Source: DSQQ01 sp964443075
GTDB taxonomy: Bacteria; Chloroflexota; Anaerolineae; 4572-78; J111
Assembly (NCBI GenBank): GCA_964443075.1
Contig: CAYUCB010000156.1
Location: 1-15,941, forward strand
Direction: 5' to 3'
DNA length: 15,941 nt
Positions 1 through 6,991 of the stretch are shown piece by piece (the stretch's first letter is position 1; each line of letters opens with the position of its first letter). The notes below the pieces were generated by a model that had not been told where the DNA came from, searched no databases, and saw nothing but the letters and a program-made list of their open reading frames with translations. The translations under genes were made by a program, and so were the position numbers.

Positions 1-85
1 TCATCATAGCTGACGTTCCACCTCTGGGAGTATAAAATTTGGATCTACTGATACTTGTTATACAGCCCAATCTGCTTAAAAGTTA

Positions 86-2605
86 TCATTCCCACCAGAA
101 AAATTCGTTTACTTCGGCATTTGAATCATCCCCAAAATCATCACGAAGAGGAGACGAAATAAATGTGCCATCGAAATCTTGGCGAGGTGCGTTATGTTCC
201 GTACGCTCTTTCCCTGCAATTAACATACGAATTAAATCTTCTTCGATAATTCTATCCTCCATCGGGTCTATTCTACTATTTCTAGATTGAGACTTCGATG
301 AAAAATACTCTTCGAAAAATTTCTTTTTAGTAGTGAGTAATTTTTGTTTGTTGGCGGATATTCTTTGTAATAATGCTTTTTCTTTAGCCCAAAACAAATA
401 TGGCGAAATTTCACCTACATAATACAGGTATAAAGCATGAAGGGCACGGGTAGTAGCCACGTAAAGCAACTGACCATTATATTCTAAATCTTTTGAGTAA
501 TTGGTTTTATCTACATTTAATACAAGTACAGCTTGAAACTCAATGCCTTTGGTTAATTCTGCGGGAAGTACAACTGTACCCCCCTTATATTTTATTTGTT
601 TATCTCGATGAAGGACACTTTCATTCACAACTATATCAAAAGTCTTTAAACGTTCAGCAATTTCCTCACATTGTTCTACCGACTTTGCAACAAGAGCAAT
701 GTTATTAATATTTCTTTCCCAAAGTGCTTTTATGTCACTTGCCACCGCAGCAAGCATTAAATCAGGATGCTCTGCTGAAATAATCTTTGGTTTTTCTCCT
801 TCCCGATTAATTGGGTTGGCCAAGGTGGCTTTTCCATTAGATAAGTTTCTCAGTATTTCATTCGTAAACAGCACTATCTCAAGGGTCGAGCGGTAGTTTT
901 GTGTAAATTCTTCGTATTGCATTGAACGCTCATCAAACACATCCTTAATCTCTTTCCAGTCGGTTAAACCTCGGTGAGCATAAATTCCTTGAGAAATATC
1001 ACCCAGTAAGGTCAGCGAATTGTTTTTACTGTGTGATTTTAGAATTGAGAATTGAAGAGGAGATAAATCTTGTGCTTCATCAATTACAATGTGATCATAT
1101 TTTTTTGGTCGTATCTCGTTGATCAAAATGTGGAAATAAAATAGCGCCGGGATATCCTCTAAATCAATCACTCTACCTTTTGGTGGTGAAGGCAAAGTCA
1201 AAATCTTGATTTCGCTTTCGTCAAAAAGAGTTTGCCCCGATTTTTTTAATAGTTCTTCATTTGTTAGAAACCGATAGTATTCGTCCAGCAAATCAACTTT
1301 AGGCCACAATTCATTTTCAAGTCCCATCGTTCTCATTTTCTTGTTGACTTCATCTAAAATTTCACCTTCAACCTTAGAAGTGATGACAAATTTTTGTTCT
1401 TCTAACTGACTTCTGTATCTCTCAAGCACTTTAGAACCTATGTTTTGCAGTACCCACTGCCGCTCAATCGCAAAGCCGAACCCTTTTACTCTAGCTTGGG
1501 AGATAATATCGTTTATCTCATTTGCATCAAAGAATATCTTTGAGTTCAAGTATTTAAACTTATCGAAAACTAATCCTTTTTTAGGAATAATATACGGTTG
1601 TTTCCAAGCCGAAACATAGTTCTCGATCAGCTTCTGCATCTTTAAACTGCCTTTTATTCGTGCCCGTAACCATCCTTCATCTTGTTGATCTCTTGATGAG
1701 TTAGGGTTAAGAAAAGTTTCTATGACTTTCTCTGTTAATTGGTATCCTTGAGTTACTTTCCCCTTTACCTGTTGAAGTCCCATTTCATTGAGTACCCAAT
1801 CGGCAAATGTTGTTTGAGTGACTTGAGAAACCCCCAAACCAGGCAGTAAATCTGCAACATAACTCAGAAACAATTTATTGGGCGCAAATATGATTGAGTT
1901 TCTGGCTTCAATTTTGGTTTTATTGTCAGGATAAAGTAGATATGCTAACCGATGATAAGCGATAGAAGTCTTACCACTCCCCGCAACCCCATTAATCACT
2001 AATGTTTTATCAAATGGTGCCCTTATGAGTTTATCTTGTTGTTGTTGTATTGTGCGTACAATATCGTGTAAACGTGCATCGCCGCGACTTTTGAGAAATT
2101 GAATGAGATATTGTTCTGGTGAGGCGAGTTTCATATCCTCTACTTTATCAGAACGACGATCAATTTCATCCAATATTTCCGCAAGATTCCCATTTTTTAC
2201 ACTAAATCGTCGCTTTAAAAAAAGCCGTCCCGATATTAACCCGTCAGGAGCATGGTATGTCTGTCGTTCAGCCAAACTACTGTAAAAAATACTACTGATT
2301 GGAGCACGCCAATCACATACACTCCACTCCTCAAACTCAATTCTCCCATAACCCACATATATCTCCAATCGTTGCTCATGTCCATCTTCCAAAAAGTCAA
2401 CCCTACCAAAATAAGGTTCTTTTTTGATGTCGTCTAATTTTCTTAATAATCTGACAGCATGCATTGCTAACGCACGATCCGCCCAATCATTTCCTCCCTG
2501 GTACTCTTTTGAACCCATATCAATTATTTCTTGAGAAATTTCAGTTTGCGCCTGAGTAAGTCTTTTCTTTTCTAATTGAAATTCTGAATGTTGATTTGTA
2601 TTCAA
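86..2605 (-). CDS. helD: HelD-type RNA polymerase-recycling helicase/ATPase (UvrD/Rep superfamily 1)
   Basis: Superfamily-1 ATPase of the HelD type. Known family members enter stalled RNA polymerase and use ATP to release it from nucleic acid. Seen in the sequence, counted from the chosen start: an N-terminal charged helical segment (about 1-60), fitting the HelD coiled coil; the HelD signature DWRAPISS near residue 98; Walker A GVAGSGKTS near 204; Walker B with VIDEAQD near 505; a QNYRS helicase motif; and a C-terminal VATTRA motif. The length (839 aa) is somewhat above the usual 700-780. I start at TTG (2605) because a GGAGG box lies 5 nt upstream; that box overlaps an in-frame ATG at 2617, which has no ribosome site of its own. 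The longest frame opens at 2668 and adds residues unlike the family. A TATACT box at 2622-2627 would place transcription start near 2615 and also favours TTG. The gene is markedly AT-richer than its neighbours, suggesting separate origin. It does not look functionally tied to the sugar locus. Confidence 0.9.
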   Translation of the reverse strand: MNTNQHSEFQLEKKRLTQAQTEISQEIIDMGSKEYQGGNDWADRALAMHAVRLLRKLDDIKKEPYFGRVDFLEDGHEQRLEIYVGYGRIEFEEWSVCDWRAPISSIFYSSLAERQTYHAPDGLISGRLFLKRRFSVKNGNLAEILDEIDRRSDKVEDMKLASPEQYLIQFLKSRGDARLHDIVRTIQQQQDKLIRAPFDKTLVINGVAGSGKTSIAYHRLAYLLYPDNKTKIEARNSIIFAPNKLFLSYVADLLPGLGVSQVTQTTFADWVLNEMGLQQVKGKVTQGYQLTEKVIETFLNPNSSRDQQDEGWLRARIKGSLKMQKLIENYVSAWKQPYIIPKKGLVFDKFKYLNSKIFFDANEINDIISQARVKGFGFAIERQWVLQNIGSKVLERYRSQLEEQKFVITSKVEGEILDEVNKKMRTMGLENELWPKVDLLDEYYRFLTNEELLKKSGQTLFDESEIKILTLPSPPKGRVIDLEDIPALFYFHILINEIRPKKYDHIVIDEAQDLSPLQFSILKSHSKNNSLTLLGDISQGIYAHRGLTDWKEIKDVFDERSMQYEEFTQNYRSTLEIVLFTNEILRNLSNGKATLANPINREGEKPKIISAEHPDLMLAAVASDIKALWERNINNIALVAKSVEQCEEIAERLKTFDIVVNESVLHRDKQIKYKGGTVVLPAELTKGIEFQAVLVLNVDKTNYSKDLEYNGQLLYVATTRALHALYLYYVGEISPYLFWAKEKALLQRISANKQKLLTTKKKFFEEYFSSKSQSRNSRIDPMEDRIIEEDLIRMLIAGKERTEHNAPRQDFDGTFISSPLRDDFGDDSNAEVNEFFWWE

Positions 2606-2703
2606 AATCGCCTCCATTTGAAGTATAGAACGAAATAATGCAAAGCTGTATAACAATGTGTAGCCCAAATTTTCCGGCCTACGGGTTTAGACCGATCCCT
2701 CGA

Positions 2704-2718
2704 CCCTAAAATTTAGGG
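2704..2718. repeat. Perfect 15-bp palindrome in the spacer before helD
   Basis: CCCTAAA and TTTAGGG arms flank a single central A. It lies in the 195-bp spacer between the end of the oxidoreductase gene and the helicase start, about 100 bp upstream of the helicase. No T-run follows on either strand, so an intrinsic terminator is unlikely; an operator is possible but unproven. The rest of the spacer (2606-2799) shows no gene, only a weak GGGGT/ACCCC hairpin near 2763-2786. Confidence 0.45.
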
Positions 2719-2799
2719 CCGAAACTTTAGCCATTTCAAGAAAGTGGGTTGTAAGCGTTCAGGGGTAGAGCCGATAACACCCCCGGATAACCATTGAGG

Positions 2800-3801
2800 T
2801 TACACCGCCAGCGGCAACTTCACCGGCCTACCGCTTTCAGCCGATTGGTAGGCGGCCAGGGCCACTTCCAGCGCCTTATAACCATCCTCGCCGGTGACGG
2901 CGGGCGGGCGCTGCTCGCGGATGGCGGCCACAAATTCCGCCAGCATGGCCTGGTTGGCATCCGACCCCCAGTAGGTCCACGACTGGCTGGCCTGGGCCTG
3001 GCTGTAAAGGTTTAGATTCTGGCTATAAGCGTCTACCACCGTCAGGCCGCGCTCGCTAATCAACTCCATGGTCAGGCCGCCCCAGGTGGGGTAATTGAGC
3101 GGCTTGCTCCAACTGCAATCAAGGCTGGCAAAAACGCCGTTAGCAAAGGTCAACATCAGCAGGCCGCCGGTTTCCACCTCAACGGTGTCGGCGTGGAGAA
3201 TGTGGTTGGTTTGGGCGTAGACTTCCACCACCTCGCTGCGCATAAACCAGCGCAAAATATCGGCCAGGTGAACGGTGTGATCCATCACCGCCCCGCCGCC
3301 GGCCAGGTGCTTATCCACAAACCAGGCCCGCTGTTTGATGGGCATCTGCCCCTGGTTGGTGGTGTTAAAGCCGTAAAGCTGGCCCAAGCGGCCCTCATCC
3401 AGAATGGTTTTGACCTCTAACAACGGGGCGCTAAACTGCATCGGAAAAGCGGTCATCAAAATGACTCCGGCGGAGCGGCAGGCGTCCAGCATGGCCTGGG
3501 CGTCGGCCAGGTTGGTGGCCAACGGTTTCTCGCTGAGCACATGCACCCCGGCCTGGGCCGCCAGTTCCACCAGGGGGCGATGGTGGGCGTTTTCGGAACA
3601 GACCACCACCCCCTCCGGCCCGTCGGCCAGCATGGCCTCATACGAGGGGTAGAGGCGGGCGTTAAACAAATCGGCAAAGTGACGGCCCCGCGCCGCGTCT
3701 TCATCGGCCAGGCCCATCATCTCCACGTCGGGGATGGCCCGCAGGTTGCCGATATACGCTTCGGCGTGCGGGTGGGCAAAACTCATAATCCCTATTTTCA
3801 C
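2800..3801 (-). CDS. Gfo/Idh/MocA family NAD(P)-dependent oxidoreductase (first of two)
   Basis: Predicted cytoplasmic dehydrogenase of 333 aa, the normal family length, acting on a sugar, inositol or related polyol. The N-terminal Rossmann half carries the family EKP motif at 91-93 (Lys92 is the usual catalytic lysine). The C-terminal half carries GGGAVMDHTVH near 168-178, giving the usual Asp/His pair (Asp174, His178). The nucleotide loop is atypical: GIMSFAHPHA instead of GxGxxG, as in a subset of the family. Start is GTG, preceded by AGAGGTG with suitable spacing; an ATG five codons in lacks a ribosome site. It is the last gene of the sugar locus, 176 bp after a paralogue with only generic similarity, so the two probably catalyse different steps or form different dimers. 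Substrate not identifiable from sequence. Confidence 0.88.
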   Translation of the reverse strand: MKIGIMSFAHPHAEAYIGNLRAIPDVEMMGLADEDAARGRHFADLFNARLYPSYEAMLADGPEGVVVCSENAHHRPLVELAAQAGVHVLSEKPLATNLADAQAMLDACRSAGVILMTAFPMQFSAPLLEVKTILDEGRLGQLYGFNTTNQGQMPIKQRAWFVDKHLAGGGAVMDHTVHLADILRWFMRSEVVEVYAQTNHILHADTVEVETGGLLMLTFANGVFASLDCSWSKPLNYPTWGGLTMELISERGLTVVDAYSQNLNLYSQAQASQSWTYWGSDANQAMLAEFVAAIREQRPPAVTGEDGYKALEVALAAYQSAESGRPVKLPLAV

Positions 3802-3863
3802 AGAAACACCTCTTAAAATTGACCGCCGACGGCAGACCGCCGACCGCCGAAAGAATTTTTTCT

Positions 3864-3965
3864 CCTTACCACGCAGAGCGTGGTAAGGCCATCGGGACGC
3901 TCTGCATCCACCGGCACAGGGGACGCAGAGCGTCCGGGAAACATTCCAACGCCGGAGCGTTGGAA
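3864..3965. repeat. Cluster of three REP-like palindromes
   Basis: Three consecutive perfect hairpins: CCTTACCACGC/GCGTGGTAAGG (3864-3888, 3-nt loop); GGACGCTCTGC/GCAGAGCGTCC (3895-3935); TTCCAACGC/GCGTTGGAA (3944-3965). The first two share the core ACGCAGAGCGT and the third has a variant, GCCGGAGCGT, so they look like one repeat family. No U-tract follows in the direction of transcription. A short GACCGCCGA direct repeat precedes them at 3822-3850. They fill the spacer between the two oxidoreductase genes and could stabilise or insulate the messages. Confidence 0.7.
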
Positions 3966-3971
3966 CGAGAG

Positions 3972-4009
3972 GTAACGTTAGAACGTTGAAACGTTTAACG
4001 TTATAACGC
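3972..4009. repeat. AACGTT-rich repeat overlapping the oxidoreductase 3' end
   Basis: Several AACGTT or AACGTT-like words follow each other within 38 bp (TAACGTTAGAACGTTGAAACG and onward). The repeat overlaps the last ten or so codons of the oxidoreductase ending at 3978, so the repeated word encodes the extreme C-terminus of that protein. Confidence 0.6.
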
Positions 4010-4976
4010 GATTGGTTTGGGCCGACTCGATGGCGGCCAGGGCAATTTGCAGGGCGGCCAGGCCGTCGGCGGCGGTGACAGGGACGGGCGTACCGTGGAC
4101 CAAATGGTCATAAAACGCTTTCAATTGGGTGGTATAAGGGCTTTCGCTGAGGGGGCTGCTCGGCAGGGGCACGTCAGGCGCTTCGGTTTTGGGTTGATGC
4201 AAATACAGCCCAATCGCCGCTGTTTTGCCAGAGTCGAACTCCAGCCAGCCGTCCGAGGCGGCAATCTCAAAGCGGGTGCGGAAGAGCGGCGGCGGGTAAG
4301 CCCACGAGCCTTCGACGTGAGAAATAGCTCCGCCGCGATGCTTGAGGATGACCAGGCCGTAATCAACCGGCGCGTTGGGCTGGGCGCTGGTGATATTTTT
4401 GGCAAAAACGCTTTCCACCTCCCCGGCCAGCCAGCGAGCGTAATCAAAATCGTGAATCATCAAATCCAGCATCATGCCGCCCGATTTTTCCACCTCGGTA
4501 AACCAGTTATCCACCGCCTTTTTGGGCCGAAAGCTGCCCCGCGTCAAACGGATGACCGCCGGTTGCCCAATCTGGCCGCTGTGCAAGATGGCTTTGGCCT
4601 GGGCGTATTCCGGGAAAAAGCGCACCACGTGGGCCACCAGCAGCTTCACCCCGGCGGACTGACAAGCGGCAATCATCTCCTGGGCCTGGGGAACGGTGCG
4701 GGCCAGCGGTTTTTCGCAGACAATCTGCTTACCGGCAGCGGCGGCTTTGAGGGCCATTTCATAATGCAGGTGAGTGGGGGTACACAGGTCTACCACGTCC
4801 ACCTCGGCCAGCATGGTTTCAAAATCGGGGTAAACGCTGGCCCGGTATTGGTCAGCCAGAGGTTGGGCGCTGGCCGGGGTACCGCCAACAAAACCGGCCA
4901 ACGTCGCCGGGGTGGCGGCCCAACCGGCGGCGTGAGTCGTGCCCATAAAGCCGGTGCCAACAATGCCTACGCGCAT
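3978..4976 (-). CDS. Gfo/Idh/MocA family NAD(P)-dependent oxidoreductase (second of two)
   Basis: A 332-aa predicted cytoplasmic sugar or polyol dehydrogenase. It has a canonical Rossmann loop GTGFMG at 7-12, CEKPLA around 87-92 with Lys89, and the active-site pair in GGMMLDLMIHDFDY (Asp171, His175). Unlike its neighbour it keeps the standard GxGxxG loop. I chose the ATG at 4976, preceded by AAAGGAG 7 nt upstream; the open frame extends to 5051 but that extension runs through a spacer inverted repeat and cannot be genuine protein. It lies 87 bp downstream of the second permease, with the inverted repeat between. The last codons fall in an AACGTT repeat, so the C-terminal tail may be repeat-derived. 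Context suggests oxidation of the imported sugar; the exact substrate is unknown. Confidence 0.9.
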   Translation of the reverse strand: MRVGIVGTGFMGTTHAAGWAATPATLAGFVGGTPASAQPLADQYRASVYPDFETMLAEVDVVDLCTPTHLHYEMALKAAAAGKQIVCEKPLARTVPQAQEMIAACQSAGVKLLVAHVVRFFPEYAQAKAILHSGQIGQPAVIRLTRGSFRPKKAVDNWFTEVEKSGGMMLDLMIHDFDYARWLAGEVESVFAKNITSAQPNAPVDYGLVILKHRGGAISHVEGSWAYPPPLFRTRFEIAASDGWLEFDSGKTAAIGLYLHQPKTEAPDVPLPSSPLSESPYTTQLKAFYDHLVHGTPVPVTAADGLAALQIALAAIESAQTNRVITLNVSTF

Positions 4977-4997
4977 CGTAAAACTCCTTTCTTTTCG

Positions 4998-5055
4998 GAG
5001 ATTGGGGATTAGAGATTGGAGATTGAAAACAACCCAATCTCTAATCCCCAATCTC
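4998..5055. repeat. 22-bp perfect inverted repeat between permease and oxidoreductase genes
   Basis: Arms at 4998-5019 and 5034-5055 are perfect reverse complements around a 14-nt loop. Each arm is built from a repeated GAGATTGG / GGGATTAG word. In RNA this is a long stable hairpin, 22 nt upstream of the oxidoreductase start codon and 8 nt past the permease stop codon. No U-tract follows. It could protect the upstream transporter message or limit read-through. Confidence 0.75.
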
Positions 5056-5063
5056 TCCTCTCC

Positions 5064-5909
5064 CTACTTCACCGCGCCAGAGGTAATGCCCCGAATTAAT
5101 TGGCGGGAGAAGAGAATATACAAAATCAAGATGGGGATCATCGCCAGGGTTAACGAGGAGAGCACGGCGTTCCAATCACTGACAAATTGGCCCAGAAATT
5201 GCTGCGCCCCGTAGGTAACGGTTTTGGTGCGCTCGCCGGGGGCCAGAATCAGGGGGAACCACAGGTCGTTCCACATGGGAATCATCACAAACACGGCTAC
5301 CGTAGCAATCGCCGGGCGCACCAGCGGCAAAATCAGCCAGAAGATGCGATATTCGCTGGCCCCGTCAAGGCGGGCGGCCTCTTTTAACTCGCGGGGTACC
5401 TGGCGCATAAATTGTTGCAGCACAAAAACGGTCAGCGGTAAGCCCTGGGCGGTGTAAACCAAAACCAGGGCGGTCAGGGTGTCAATTAAATGCAGGGCCA
5501 CCACCAGGCGCAAAATGCTCACCGTGCCCAGGCGAATGGGAATCATGATGCCCATCGCCAGATACAACCCCAACAGGGTATTGAAAGGAAACTTGTATTC
5601 TGAGAGGGCGTAGGCGGCCATCGCGCCGGTGAAAAGAATCAAAATCAGCGCAGCCAGCGTGACAACGAGGCTGTTGACAAAATACCACTCAAAATTAGAG
5701 CGGTCAAAAACGGTGTAGTAGCCTTCCAAACTAAAGGTGGCGGGCAGGGGCGGCAGCCAGGGCGCTCTAAAGATGGCTTTGCGGGTTTTAAGTGAGTTTA
5801 TAATCACCAGCACAATGGGAAAGAGCGCTACCGCCGTGAAAAACAACAACACCAGATGCGGCAGATAAACCTGAGTGAATTTGTGTTTAAAGCCTGACTT
5901 TTTTTTCAC
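5064..5909 (-). CDS. CUT1-family carbohydrate ABC transporter permease (MalG/MsmG type)
   Basis: Inner-membrane subunit of a binding-protein-dependent sugar importer, 281 aa, normal for the MalG-like class. A first membrane segment lies near residues 15-38 and about six are expected overall. The cytoplasmic EAA loop that docks the ATPase is clear: EAARLDGASEYRIFW at 177-191, followed by LPLVRPA. Start is GTG with a GGGGG-containing ribosome site about 5 nt upstream; it lies only 10 nt after the stop of the other permease gene, so the two are almost certainly co-translated. The pair forms the heterodimeric channel. The ATPase that would dock at the EAA loop is not encoded in this window. Confidence 0.93.
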   Translation of the reverse strand: MKKKSGFKHKFTQVYLPHLVLLFFTAVALFPIVLVIINSLKTRKAIFRAPWLPPLPATFSLEGYYTVFDRSNFEWYFVNSLVVTLAALILILFTGAMAAYALSEYKFPFNTLLGLYLAMGIMIPIRLGTVSILRLVVALHLIDTLTALVLVYTAQGLPLTVFVLQQFMRQVPRELKEAARLDGASEYRIFWLILPLVRPAIATVAVFVMIPMWNDLWFPLILAPGERTKTVTYGAQQFLGQFVSDWNAVLSSLTLAMIPILILYILFSRQLIRGITSGAVK

Positions 5910-5919
5910 GTTAGCCCCC

Positions 5920-6855
5920 TTAAAGCTCGTAAGTTTGAATCCGGCGCTGCCAGATAAACAGGTAAATCAACACGCCGGTTAAGATAATCAAAAACATCAT
6001 GGCAGCCACGGTGGCCCCCATGGTGGGGTTGCCCAATTGAAGCTGAAAACCAAAGAAGGTGCGGTAGAAAAACGTGCCCAGAATATCGGTAGAAAAGTTG
6101 GGGCCAGCTAAGGCCCCCTGAGTAGTGTAAATCAGGTCAAAGGCGTTGAAGTTGCCGACATAGGTCAGGATGGTCACAATGCCCACTGTCGGCAGGATAA
6201 GGGGAAATTTGATGCGCCAGAAGACCGTCCAGCCGGTCGCTCCATCCACATAAGCGGCTTCGATGAGTTCATCGGGGATGGACAGCATGGCCGCGTAAAA
6301 CAGCATCATGGGGATGCCGATAAATTGCCAGACCGAAATGAGCGCCAGGGTGATGAGGGCGGGGCCTTCCAGGCCCAGCCAGGGTTTAAAGAATTCTCCC
6401 AGACCGACCAGTTTCATCAACCCTTCGGCGATGCCCCACAAGGGGCTAAGAATCAACTGCCAGATAAAGCCGATAATAACCACCGACAACATGGTGGGCA
6501 AAAACAAGAGGGTGCGATAGGTAGACGCACCGCGCAACCCGCGGGTGCTTAACAGAGCCGCCAGCATCAGGCCAATGGGGTTTTGCACCAGCATGTGCAC
6601 CAGAAAAAAGATAAAGTTATTGCCCAACGCGCCCCAAAATCGCTCCGACCAGAGTTCGTTGGTAAGGAGAGTGACGTAATTTTGCAGCCCCACAAATATT
6701 TCGGCGCCCTCCGCATTAGGAGCAAAAAAGCTCAAGCGCAGGGAGTCAATCAGGGGGTAAATCATAAACAGGGTGTAGACCAGGGTAGCCGGCGCTAAAA
6801 ACACCAAAATATGGGTTGGAAAAGGTTTTCGCTTTTTGGGAGATGATTGCTGCAC
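5920..6855 (-). CDS. CUT1-family carbohydrate ABC transporter permease (MalF/MsmF type)
   Basis: Inner-membrane sugar permease of 311 aa. It has a short basic N-terminus, a first membrane segment at about 14-36, several further hydrophobic segments, and the EAA loop EAAYVDGATGWTVFW at 199-213 followed by FPLILP. The length and paired arrangement fit the MalF-like partner of the following permease. Start is GTG (6855), preceded by GAGGAGG with 5 nt spacing. It lies 136 bp downstream of the binding-protein gene, separated by a stable hairpin, the common layout in which the binding protein is made in excess over the membrane subunits. Specificity cannot be read from the permease alone; overall flavour is raffinose/oligosaccharide-type CUT1. 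Confidence 0.93.
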   Translation of the reverse strand: MQQSSPKKRKPFPTHILVFLAPATLVYTLFMIYPLIDSLRLSFFAPNAEGAEIFVGLQNYVTLLTNELWSERFWGALGNNFIFFLVHMLVQNPIGLMLAALLSTRGLRGASTYRTLLFLPTMLSVVIIGFIWQLILSPLWGIAEGLMKLVGLGEFFKPWLGLEGPALITLALISVWQFIGIPMMLFYAAMLSIPDELIEAAYVDGATGWTVFWRIKFPLILPTVGIVTILTYVGNFNAFDLIYTTQGALAGPNFSTDILGTFFYRTFFGFQLQLGNPTMGATVAAMMFLIILTGVLIYLFIWQRRIQTYEL

Positions 6856-6882
6856 AGGCCCCTCCTCTGAAAATAAGGTTTC

Positions 6883-6913
6883 AGGAGTCCAAAAGCAATG
6901 CTTTTGGACTCCT
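6883..6913. promoter_or_regulatory. Intercistronic hairpin between binding-protein and permease genes
   Basis: Perfect 14-bp stem (6883-6896 with 6900-6913) and a 3-nt loop. On the plus strand it is followed by a T-rich run (TTATTTTTATTTTTT) and would be a textbook intrinsic terminator. In the actual direction of transcription (minus) the tail is only GAAACCTTATTTT, so it more likely acts as a partial terminator or as an mRNA 3' stabiliser, keeping binding-protein mRNA above permease mRNA. That role is inferred. Confidence 0.65.
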
Positions 6914-6991
6914 TATTTTTATTTTTTAACGATATACTTACTACAGCTTAGTGACGACTATTTTCTGACAGAATTTACAGAAATTTAGGGT

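Noticed and set aside
1..30. Possible start of another minus-strand gene: GAGGTGG followed by ATG at positions 7-5
   Set aside because: Only two codons lie inside the window, so coding cannot be judged. Nothing else is seen in 1-85, including no terminator after the helicase.
4017..5012. A 331-codon open frame on the plus strand
   Set aside because: It is the shadow of the oxidoreductase gene at 3978-4976, rich in Gly/Arg/His/Gln with no domain signature; the minus-strand protein has clear family motifs.
6934..6960. TAGTAAGT-like sequence in the binding-protein/permease spacer as a second ROK operator
   Set aside because: Only a half-site resembles the 15377-15401 palindrome and the second half is not in the correct arrangement.
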